Below are positions 46,490 through 54,700 of a stretch of DNA of 64,000 nt, piece by piece. The position numbers and the translations under genes are program-made. Location: contig NZ_CP048031.1 of the NCBI RefSeq assembly GCF_010092445.1, positions 1,674,001 through 1,738,000 on the forward strand, given 5' to 3'. Below the pieces are notes generated by a model that was given only the letters and a program-made list of their open reading frames with translations, was not told where the DNA came from and searched no databases. This DNA is from Shewanella sp. Arc9-LZ (GTDB lineage: Bacteria; Pseudomonadota; Gammaproteobacteria; Enterobacterales; Shewanellaceae). Within the stretch, counting starts at the first letter, position 1. The number at the start of each line of letters is the position of its first letter.

Positions 46490-46704
46490 AACTAGAGCTC
46501 AGACTGAAACAATAACCTCATTTTGTGCTTGATATCAACCAAGCCGCGAATGCTTTAACTCTACCGTATTGCTCATCAGTTTCCATATGCCACTCAGTTT
46601 GTTGATGATTTTCGTTCAATTTTTACATTTGAATAGTCAGAAAGCTATCGCAATCAACGCTAAAAGCAGTTATGTTAATTGTCTTAAAAATGAGAGGCAT
46701 AGTT
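46490..46704 (+). repeat. Repeat element A, copy 1
   Basis: Related to 48185-48403. The inner 110 bases or so (46596-46704 versus 48294-48403) are almost identical; the left part is more divergent (shared CTTRATATCAAYYAAGC). Near its 3' end stands CGCTAAAAGCAGTTATGT, with GTTAT at 46669. A different small gene follows each copy. Confidence 0.85.
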
Positions 46705-46766
46705 TCTTGTTCAGCAAATATTGAAGAATCAATTATAAAACTCATCACAATTAAAGGATAAAATAG

Positions 46767-47117
46767 ATGAGTGAAGTAGTAGAAAATGTTCCAACGACTA
46801 AGGAACAAGCCAAAATAGTTTACTTACTTTACATGGTAGGTTTACTGTTTGGTATTACAGGTATAATCGGTGTAGTAATGGCTTACATCAATAAAGGTGA
46901 TGCCCCTGAGTGGTTAAAAACCCATTATCAGTTTCAAATTAGGACTTTTTGGATTGGTGCTATTTATATCTTCTTAGGCTCAATTTTATCCTTAGTTATC
47001 ATTGGGTGGTTTGTACTCTTATTCTGGGCGGTTTGGCTAATAATTCGCTCACTCAAGGGCATGAAAGCACTTGAACTGGAAAAACCAATTGAGAACCCTA
47101 CTGGTTGGTTATTTTAA
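46767..47117 (+). CDS. DUF4870-like membrane protein
   Basis: 116 residues. After a short N-terminus, three hydrophobic segments: about residues 17-38, 55-76 and 75-92. The sequence IVYLLYMVGLLFGITGIIGVVMAYINKGDAPEWLKTHYQFQIRTFWIG is characteristic of the DUF4870/COG3671 predicted inner-membrane proteins. ATG at 46767, with AAAGGATAAA upstream. First of four unrelated, same-strand genes separated by repeat elements A and B. Immediately after the stop comes GCCTAACAACCTAAC, an attC-like start. Confidence 0.82.
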   Translation: MSEVVENVPTTKEQAKIVYLLYMVGLLFGITGIIGVVMAYINKGDAPEWLKTHYQFQIRTFWIGAIYIFLGSILSLVIIGWFVLLFWAVWLIIRSLKGMKALELEKPIENPTGWLF

Positions 47118-47120
47118 AAG

Positions 47121-47180
47121 CCTAACAACCTAACAAATAGGGATCGGCTGCGTTAAGCTGCGTCCTTATCCCAAGTGTTG
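47121..47180 (+). repeat. attC-like element candidate
   Basis: GCCTAAC (fits RYYYAAC) begins just after the preceding stop and GTTGAAC (fits GTTRRRY) stands about 55 bases later; between them is an imperfect palindrome (GGGAT ... GCTGCG ... ATCCC). The 3' half resembles the hairpin element at 42998-43050 (CAAGTGTTG followed by CAGCC/CAAGCC). Proposed only on consensus and foldability. Confidence 0.4.
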
Positions 47181-47248
47181 AACCAGCCTTAATACTTGGG
47201 ATATTACTCTTTATCCACTAAATAACAGATCAAGAATGGAAGCAAAAA

Positions 47249-47285
47249 AAGCCACCCGATTATTTGCAATAAAAATGGGTGGCTT
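47249..47285. repeat. Hairpin with dispersed motif
   Basis: AAGCCACCC / GGGTGGCTT with a 19-base loop. Its right arm contains ATAAAAATGGGTGGC, a motif seen with variations at about 42076 and 43980. It could be a REP-like unit or a terminator. Confidence 0.55.
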
Positions 47286-47304
47286 GATTGATTTTTGTCA
47301 AAAA

Positions 47305-47598
47305 ACTGTTGAACTAAGCCGTTGCGCGGAGCCTTCAATTGAGTGTATAACCCTCATTGAACCAGCCAAGCTTAAAGATGTATGAAAATACGATGAAAAG
47401 GAATTTCAATGAAAAACTTATCTACTACTCGATATCAATTGACTCGAAACTGCTCTGTAGCCCAGAGTTAGCATCAAAAAAAGCAAATTCCTATAGCATG
47501 AAGCATGCCCATTAACTTGGACTAGTCATCGGCCAAGTCCAACAAGCGATTTATGTCTTGCAAACAGCGCAACGCATAAATACTAAAACGTTATATTT
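47305..47598 (+). repeat. Repeat element B, copy 1
   Basis: About 290 bases, clearly but imperfectly similar to 48779-49084 throughout. It begins TGTTGAACTAAGC.GTTGCGCGGAGC and ends ACTAAAACGTTAT (GTTAT at 47590). Within its last 60 bases is a hairpin (ATTTATG ... CATAAAT) between GTCCAAC, which fits RYYYAAC, and the terminal GTTAT. Confidence 0.8.
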
Positions 47599-47611
47599 TA
47601 AGGAGCGTTCA

Positions 47612-48013
47612 GTGAAAAAAAGTAGAGTTGGATTGGCGACGATATTGATATTGTTAATCAGTGCATGTTCATCTATCAGCGAGCCTGAAGTCAAAGAAGT
47701 GATGAAAGCTGAGCAAAGTAACCCTTTAAAGGTAAAAGATGCTTTAATTGCCACTTTTGTTAAAGCACCAAAACCTAAGGTTGGGACACAACAAGAAGAT
47801 GTGAAAAGTTCTTTATTGTCTAATTCAGCTTTAGTTCTTCAACAAAATGAAAAACTTATTGTTGCACGGTTTTATACAAAAAATTCACAGCTGGAATCAA
47901 TATATGAATATTGTGATTTAGAGTATCATTTTTCATCGTTAAAGTTTGTTCTTGGCCCATATGTTACTGGTGATTGTAGTTCAATCGTTATTAATGCAAC
48001 TAAAGTAAATTAA
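47612..48013 (+). CDS. Small hypothetical lipoprotein
   Basis: 133 residues from GTG 47612 with AGGAG six bases upstream. The lipoprotein signal is KKSRVGLATILILLISAC, with the modified Cys at about residue 19, followed by a Ser/Glu/Lys-rich linker and a C-terminal domain with two Cys (YEYCDLEYHF, TGDCSS) that may pair. Not recognised by family. It starts 14 bases after the end of repeat element B, with nothing else between, so its promoter would have to be in the repeat or further upstream. Confidence 0.7.
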   Translation: MKKSRVGLATILILLISACSSISEPEVKEVMKAEQSNPLKVKDALIATFVKAPKPKVGTQQEDVKSSLLSNSALVLQQNEKLIVARFYTKNSQLESIYEYCDLEYHFSSLKFVLGPYVTGDCSSIVINATKVN

Positions 48014-48184
48014 AATATAACATATATGAGCCTCCCGCCATTCAATAGGCGAGCTTAGCTTATTTGGCTGCTTTTGCAGTCAAATTTAAATCAATCAACA
48101 AATCCACCTACTTCGTATGCTGGTTAGCAGTCAATTCGTCGTGTATTTAGACATAAGAGTACTAAAGAATGGCCACTCATAATT

Positions 48185-48403
48185 GTTGGATCTAGCACTA
48201 AAACAATAATATTTTTTCCCGCTTAATATCAATTAAGCACAGCTAGTGCTGCGTTGGGTTTACCTCATTGCTCACCATTTCCCACTATTCTTCAGTTTGT
48301 TGATGATTTTCGTTCAATTTTTACATTTGAATAGTCAGAAAGCTATCGCAATCAACGCTAAAAGCAGTTATGTTAATTGTCTTAAAAATGAATGGCATAG
48401 ATT
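48185..48403 (+). repeat. Repeat element A, copy 2
   Basis: Second copy of element A. It is nearly identical over the last 110 bases to copy 1, including the core GCTAAAAGCAGTTATGT (GTTAT at 48367) and about 30 bases beyond it, after which the two loci diverge into unrelated genes. Confidence 0.85.
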
Positions 48404-48430
48404 TGCCTTGTTGCAAAAGGAAGATTCGAA

Positions 48431-48766
48431 ATGAATGATGTTGCATTAGAAGAAAAACAACATTTTGTTAAAAAACTATTTTCCGGTAGTTTTAGATTAG
48501 TTGATGTCTTTTGGGCTGGATTCGTTTTAATAAGTGTAATTATTAGTTTAATTGTTTCAAAATTAACAACGGTAGAGTCGCTAATTATCGGAGATTGTTT
48601 AAAGTCCGTTTATTTTATCTTGATTAGTATTGCTGTCTGGAAGTCTGCGAGTACATATCAAGGGAAAAAAATATGGTCTTTTTTAGCTAAAATTTGTTCA
48701 ATACTAACTATTTTTGGCAGTATTTTTGCTCTTGGATCTTGGGCTATGTATGTTTCTTCAAACTAG
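48431..48766 (+). CDS. Small hypothetical membrane protein
   Basis: 111 residues, not recognised. After a polar N-terminus (MNDVALEEKQHFVKKLF) it has three hydrophobic segments, about residues 24-43, 55-68 and 85-108. ATG at 48431 with AAGGAAG upstream. No similarity to the other three genes in this run, although its upstream DNA is almost identical to that of the DUF4870-like gene. Probably an inner-membrane protein of an accessory family. Confidence 0.68.
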   Translation: MNDVALEEKQHFVKKLFSGSFRLVDVFWAGFVLISVIISLIVSKLTTVESLIIGDCLKSVYFILISIAVWKSASTYQGKKIWSFLAKICSILTIFGSIFALGSWAMYVSSN

Positions 48767-48778
48767 CAACATAATTTG

Positions 48779-49084
48779 GTGTTGAACTAAGCTGTTGCGC
48801 GGAGCAAAATGATACTTCAATAGATTGAACTACAGTTATTGAATTAACTAGACTTAGAAAAGATGTGTTGGAACACCACAATGGCAAGGGAATTTCAATG
48901 AAATAAGTACAAATCAAGCCTTGTAATCAATTCAAAATTGCTCTTCAGCCCAGAGCCGATATCAAAAAAGAAAACTCCTTTAGTATAAAACTTATCAATT
49001 AACCTTGACTCGGCATAGGGCAAGTCTACCAAGCTGTTTGCGGCATGCAAAGTGCGCATCGCACAAATGCTAAAACGTTATGTG
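48779..49084 (+). repeat. Repeat element B, copy 2
   Basis: Second copy of element B, about two-thirds identical to copy 1 by eye, with conserved start (TGTTGAACTAAGC), centre (GGAATTTCAATGAAA, GCCCAGAG) and end (TGCTAAAACGTTATG, GTTAT at 49077). Its last 60 bases again form an imperfect hairpin. Confidence 0.8.
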
Positions 49085-49103
49085 CCAAAGAGAGGCTCAA
49101 GTT

Positions 49104-49415
49104 TTGCGTAATTATTACATCGTCTTATTCTTTATCGCTTCTTTATTTGGATGTGGACAAAAAGCTGAATCAACTTCGGAACAGGTTGAGAGAAATATTG
49201 TTCAAAGCTTGAAAGTTGGAGGTGATGCTAAAGCTATTGAGAATTATCTTAACGCCCAAAATATCCTTTTCACTTATGACAAATACACCAATAGATTTCA
49301 GGGCATAATTCGAGATGAAAGCTCAAGCTTACATGCTATTACTATTTCAATTGTATTGGATAATAAGCAGAGGTATATCAACGTTGAAGTTAATGATAGC
49401 TACACTAGCTTGTAA
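49104..49415 (+). CDS. Small hypothetical lipoprotein
   Basis: 103 residues from a TTG at 49104, preceded by AGAGGC; the ATG at 49080 inside the end of repeat B is a longer alternative with a poorer signal. Lipoprotein signal RNYYIVLFFIASLFGC, then a polar alpha/beta domain with a KAIENYLNAQNILFTYDKY helix-strand and TISIVLDNKQRYINVEV strands. Not recognised. Fourth gene of the repeat-separated run, unrelated in sequence to the other three. Confidence 0.68.
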   Translation: MRNYYIVLFFIASLFGCGQKAESTSEQVERNIVQSLKVGGDAKAIENYLNAQNILFTYDKYTNRFQGIIRDESSSLHAITISIVLDNKQRYINVEVNDSYTSL

Positions 49416-49470
49416 GGAGCATAACAAATTACCTAAGTTAGTCACAAAAAGCCAAATCGAAGATAATAAA

Positions 49471-49572
49471 ATGATAGATGCCGATGAGTTAGCGAGTATC
49501 CAAAACATGGATGTTTTGGCTAAGCTCACATGGAAGCTGATTTTGAAAATCAACCGCCAGCGTCTCGCTTAA
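49471..49572 (+). other. Possible small ORF or gene fragment
   Basis: A 33-codon frame beginning ATGATAGATGCCGATGAG (MIDADELASI...) and ending LTWKLILKINRQRLA-stop. The coding look and abrupt context suggest the tail of a broken gene, but there is no clear ribosome-binding site and no family assignment. Confidence 0.3.
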
Positions 49573-49681
49573 TCATCGGCACTATGAGTTTCCCGTTTTC
49601 ATCAATATTATGTCGTCATTATCTGTTTGTTATTGAGCACTTGCTTACCCTGAAATAGCGCTCATATTACTTCTCTCACAA

Positions 49682-51745
49682 TCAGCCCCACAATCTCCAA
49701 GCTAGCCCCGATGCGCGCGATGTGGCTTGTTTGCTGGCTTTTTCAAATATCATGCTCGTGCCTAAACAATAAAAATGGTTTTTAGCGCGGGTGATGGCGG
49801 TGTAAAGCAGTTCTTTACTGAGTAGCTGCCATTGGGCGGAGCTGGGTTTATGTGGCAATACAAAGCTGACTTTATCAAACTCGCTGCCTTGGCTTTTGTG
49901 TACTGTCATGGCGTAGCAAGTGTCGTGGCTTGGTAAGCGTGCGGGTAATACTTTAAGCAGGCTGCCATCGGCCATAACAAAGTGGGCCATTAAGCGACTT
50001 GGCTTAGTGCTGTCTTGCAAGATTAAACCAATGTCGCCATTAAATAAGCCTAAGTTGTAATCGTTACTTTGAATAATGATGGGTCGACCTAAATAGAACT
50101 CATTTTGAGGATTAATCAGTTTGGCGTGTTTAAGGCTGTCGGTGATGGCGATGTTCATGCCCTCAACCCCAAACTCTCCAGCACGCATGGCACACAAGAC
50201 TCGATATTGGTTAAAGCTGTCGATGATGGTTTGTTCAGAATGCGGCAATGTTATGGCGCTGTCCTGTCGATCCGCTTGATCGATAATGGTCTGTTGATTT
50301 ATCCTTTGCTGATTTTCTTGTACCAAACTTAGATACTCACCATAAGCCTGTACCGATAATACCAGTAACGCTTGTTTACCTGTGTTATCTCCCTGGGCAT
50401 TATGCTGATGTTCAAACCAATTCAATTCGGCATGATCATGTTGCCATACTTGACGAATCGCATGCACATTTGATTGATTAACCGCATTGGCTAATAACCC
50501 AATACCGGCATCGCCTTTAAAACGATGGCTGTGCATCAACATACACAAACTGTCACCAATTTTAGGCTGTTGATGAATAAACTGACTGACATCTTGTTGG
50601 GTTAATTGCTCAATGAGCTTTGCCTGTGCTGCGCTGTAACGCATTGACCATGGCGATGCCTCATGCTGATTAGCTTGTTTTAAGCCAACACAAATATCCG
50701 CCAGCACTGCGCCAGCTTCTACTGATGCGAGTTGATCTTGGTCGCCTAACAATATCAAACGGCCATGAGACGGCAGGGCGCTGAGTAATTTATACATCAT
50801 GGGTAAGTCGACCATCGATGCTTCATCAACCACCAGTAAATCTAAGCGCAACGGATTATCCTGATGATGCCTAAATTGATACGAGTTTGGGATAACCCCC
50901 AATAATCGATGCAATGTTGAGGCTTCTTCAGGTATTTGTTTTAGCGAATCAGTTAATACTTTCGCCAATGCAGGGTCGCTCACTTGGGTTAGCTGTTGCA
51001 GTAAACGATGTTTAGACGCCTTGATCGATTCACTCAGCCTTGCTGCAGCTTTACCTGTGGGCGCGACTAAACGGATGGTTAGCGGCGATTGGGTTAACAG
51101 TAACAATAATAGTTTAGTTACTGTGGTGGTTTTACCGGTTCCTGGGCCGCCGGTGATCACCGCTAATGCTTTGGCCAACGCTGTTGCAGTGGCTATTTTT
51201 TGCCAGTTAAACGGGCTGCTATTGCTGTCTTCTGCGGTAAATAAACATTCAATGAGTTGCGGCAGATTACTGTTAGCTAGGTCGATTTCAATCTGTTGAT
51301 TGGCTAATTGGGTCAACTTAGCCGCCACTTGAGTTTCAAAGAAGTGGTACTTATTTAAATATAAGCGTCCATGTTCAAAAATCATCGGTTTATTGTCACC
51401 AGGCTGGCCGACGGCATCAAATAGCGCGATTTGTTCAATTAATTGTTGATGGTTAAGCTCAATCCGACAATTGATTTCAGCGTTGCCGCGGTTGTCTTCT
51501 GCCATGGGATTGGCTAAATCAATTTGCTCGATGACTAAACAACTGTGCTGATTCGACAATTGCTGGCTAAGCATGGCGCAAACAAGCAAGAACAGTTGCG
51601 GCTGTTGTTCGCTTATTGCGGGATCGTTATTGATGGTTTCAATACTGGCCAGCTCTAAAGCAAAATGACGATCGAGTGCTGTAATGAGCCGCTGTTCTTG
51701 CCAAAGGTGCAATAACTCAGTGATTGGATGGGTGAGTATTAGCAT
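49682..51745 (-). CDS. recD: RecD, exodeoxyribonuclease V alpha subunit
   Basis: 687 residues, longer than the approximately 608 of E. coli RecD. SF1B helicase motifs: Walker A GGPGTGKTTT at about residue 197, Walker B LLVVDEASMVDLPMM, motif III GRLILLGDQDQLASVEAG, late TVHKSQGSEFDKV (motif V) and YTAITRAKNHF (motif VI). It is the fast 5'-3' motor of the RecBCD helicase-nuclease, which processes double-strand ends for recombination and degrades foreign linear DNA. It overlaps recB by seven bases and is last of the recC-recB-recD operon. Confidence 0.96.
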   Translation of the reverse strand: MLILTHPITELLHLWQEQRLITALDRHFALELASIETINNDPAISEQQPQLFLLVCAMLSQQLSNQHSCLVIEQIDLANPMAEDNRGNAEINCRIELNHQQLIEQIALFDAVGQPGDNKPMIFEHGRLYLNKYHFFETQVAAKLTQLANQQIEIDLANSNLPQLIECLFTAEDSNSSPFNWQKIATATALAKALAVITGGPGTGKTTTVTKLLLLLLTQSPLTIRLVAPTGKAAARLSESIKASKHRLLQQLTQVSDPALAKVLTDSLKQIPEEASTLHRLLGVIPNSYQFRHHQDNPLRLDLLVVDEASMVDLPMMYKLLSALPSHGRLILLGDQDQLASVEAGAVLADICVGLKQANQHEASPWSMRYSAAQAKLIEQLTQQDVSQFIHQQPKIGDSLCMLMHSHRFKGDAGIGLLANAVNQSNVHAIRQVWQHDHAELNWFEHQHNAQGDNTGKQALLVLSVQAYGEYLSLVQENQQRINQQTIIDQADRQDSAITLPHSEQTIIDSFNQYRVLCAMRAGEFGVEGMNIAITDSLKHAKLINPQNEFYLGRPIIIQSNDYNLGLFNGDIGLILQDSTKPSRLMAHFVMADGSLLKVLPARLPSHDTCYAMTVHKSQGSEFDKVSFVLPHKPSSAQWQLLSKELLYTAITRAKNHFYCLGTSMIFEKASKQATSRASGLAWRLWG

Positions 51746-54700
51746 GATGACGTCTCCGGCGCACGATTGTCTGTATTACCTGAAAATAAGCGGTCGAGTT
51801 GTTCGATTAATGCTTGCGGTGGTTTGTCATAAAACACCCCCGCGCCAGGATGCTCAGGATGCATGCCGCGTAAAAACAGGTAATAGCAGCCGCCAATATG
51901 TTGCTGATAATTGTAGTTTGGTAATCTAAGCGATAAGTAACGATGCAACGCCAAGGTATACAAGATGTATTGTAAATTATAGCGATGAGCATCAATGGCT
52001 TTAGCCATGGCTGAGCGAGTGTAGTCGCTATAGTTATCGCCCAAATGGTTAGACTTATAATCGGCAATATAAAATTGGCCCTGGTGCTCAAAGGTTAAAT
52101 CGATAAAGCCTTTTAACATGCCTTTTAAGGTATCAAAGTCGAGTCCGGCGACATAACCGTGCTGCTGCAAAATATGATTTAATTGCGATGCTTGTAAGGT
52201 TGAAATAGGCAAGTAAAACTCCATTTCGACCATTTTTTGCTTCATGCCTAATTGGCTTAATATCAGTGATGTGTCCTCTGACGATGGCTTGATAAACAGC
52301 GGCGCGGCCAATATTTGCTGATACCAGTCCATTAGCGGTTGTTGCCATAGGGCTTCGTCAAACCCATATTGTTTCATGGCTTTTGTTAGCGCAGGCGTCA
52401 GTTCAGTATCTGCTTGGGTAAAATCAAACAGTTCTAACACTAAATGCATAAAACTACCGGCATTGGCACCGCGCTCGAAGGTAAAGCGATCAAGTACGGG
52501 TTCGCTGGTGAGTTCATCTTGTAACTGTAATTGGATTAACTCATCGGTGAAGTCTTCATCGTCGGCACCGGGTGCGACTCTCTCGTGAGGCAGATGTTTC
52601 ACCAAGCCAGAATAACTGCCCACTCGCCACGCAAGGCTCTGTACTCGAGTGACTTTTTTGGCCGCTAGAATGTCATTATTGTCGTTAATATCGGCGAGCA
52701 CTGAATCGTCAACATCATTACTTAAACATTCCACACTCATCGCTGGTAAGGTGGCAATGGCATTCACTTTGGCTTGAATAAGAGCAAAGTCGGTTTTCTT
52801 GTCGGTAATACCCAACAGATAACCGATACCTGTTTCATGCAATTGACTGCTGATCCCCGCCTTTAATTGGCGGCTTTGGTTGGCAATATACAAATAACAC
52901 ACGTAAACCGGCCGTGTTAACGCTACATACAGTAAGCGTAAATCTTCAGCGAGGGTTTCTTGTTTGAGTTGTTCCCAGCCTTCGTCGGTGGCGTCGATAT
53001 CCCAAATGAGCTGCTCATTTTTATGGTACATCATCGGCGCAGGGCGTTTTTTATTGCCGCGGGCTAAGCTGACAAACGGCACAAAACAGACCGGATATTC
53101 TAAGCCCTTACTTTTATGAATAGTGACAATTTGCACCAAGTTCTGTTCGCTTTCTAAGCGCAATTGCTGCTCATCACCGCCATTGTTACCAATCAGTTGT
53201 TGTTCGTACCAATTGATAAGGGCGCTGCTACCATCTAGCTCAGTGGCCTTTTGCTGCAGTAATTCGGCTAAATGCCTAAAGTCGGTTAAGCGTCTTTCTC
53301 CTGAGGCTTTAAGATCTGCTGCGTTGTCGTCATCAGCATCATTAAAGCTGTTGTCACTATTGCTGCTATAACTGTTGTCATTATTGCTGCTATCACGGTG
53401 AGCATTAGCGTTATGTTTATCAACACTATTGATGTCAGCCGTGACAGATTGCGACAGATAACGATGGATCAGTTTAGTTTCGCTGGCAAAGTTAAGCAGC
53501 GCAGGCATAACGCCGCGTTGTTGCCACAACTGATGCCAATGAGTGAATTGATCTAATACCTGCTGACGTTGTTCTTCATCTTGGTTAAATTGATGGATCC
53601 GCTGGGCATTAAAACCAACAAGCTCAGTGGCCAGCGCGGCGCGGATAGCACGTTCATTTTTAGGCGTGGCTAAGGCATACAATAAAATAGCCATTTCACG
53701 GGCTTCAATGGTGTTAAATACACTGTCTCGGCTTAAAAATACCGCACCAATTTTACGTGCTGATAATTCCGCTTTCATCACGGCCGCTTCGTTACGGTCG
53801 CGCACCAATATGGCAATGTCTTTGGCAATGAGCGGTTTAGCTTCCTGTTCAAGGCTGGTATTAACTCGGCATAATCCCTGTTGCGCTTCGGTGAGTAAGC
53901 GCTTTATTTCACTGGCAGCATCAGCTGCTAGGCGTTGTCTTGCGGTAGTTTTGTTTAAGCCATTTACATCGTCTTCGGCTAATAAGCGGATCCGCAACGC
54001 CGCTGGATTGGTTGTGGCTTCACTCAGGTGTTTATTGGCTGCCGATGATGGGGTTTTAACAATATCATAGGGGATAGCTTGGCTAATAAACGGGTCTTGG
54101 TGTTGGCTGAAAAGCTGATTAACACCATTGACCAATTGAGTCGATGAGCGGTAATTGGTGTCAAGATTATAATGGGCCTGTGTTTGTTGGCGCGCGGCAA
54201 TATAAGTGTAAATATCGGCGCCACGGAAAGCATAAATAGCCTGCTTAGGATCGCCAATCATTAATAAACTTAAGCGCCCCTTGTTAGCATCATCATCGTT
54301 GTTGTCATTACCAATGTCGTCATTACTTTTACTGTCATCATTTTGGCTGTGCACAGTGGTATCAGCGGCTAAGTCCAGCTGTGATGCTAACGGCTGTTGA
54401 TACACCTGATTAAAAATGGTGAATTGCAGTGGATCGGTGTCTTGGAACTCATCAATTAATGCGACCGGAAAACGCTTAGCAATAGCATGGGCTAGGGTGA
54501 TTGGATTTTGGCTGAGCGCCATGGCTAAGCTGAGCAATAGGTCATCGGGTGTCATTAAATTGCGTTGCTGTTTTTGGCCAGCAAAGCGTTGGCGAATTCC
54601 CTCACGGGCGCGCACTAAAAATGACGGAATAAGCTGATTAATCAACTCAAGTAAGCGCTCAATATGCTCAAGTAACGGCGCTTCAGCAGCACTGGGGATA

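Noticed and set aside
46700..49600. Toxin-antitoxin or defence system in the cassette-like run
   Set aside because: The four genes are membrane proteins and lipoproteins without nuclease, kinase or antitoxin motifs.
38500..49680. CRISPR array or prophage in the accessory region
   Set aside because: The repeats are few, long and followed by genes; there are no regularly spaced short repeats and no phage structural genes.
51684..51929. Forward ORFs of 60-150 codons inside recB, recC and recD
   Set aside because: They are antisense shadows of well-supported large genes, with no ribosome-binding site or family match.
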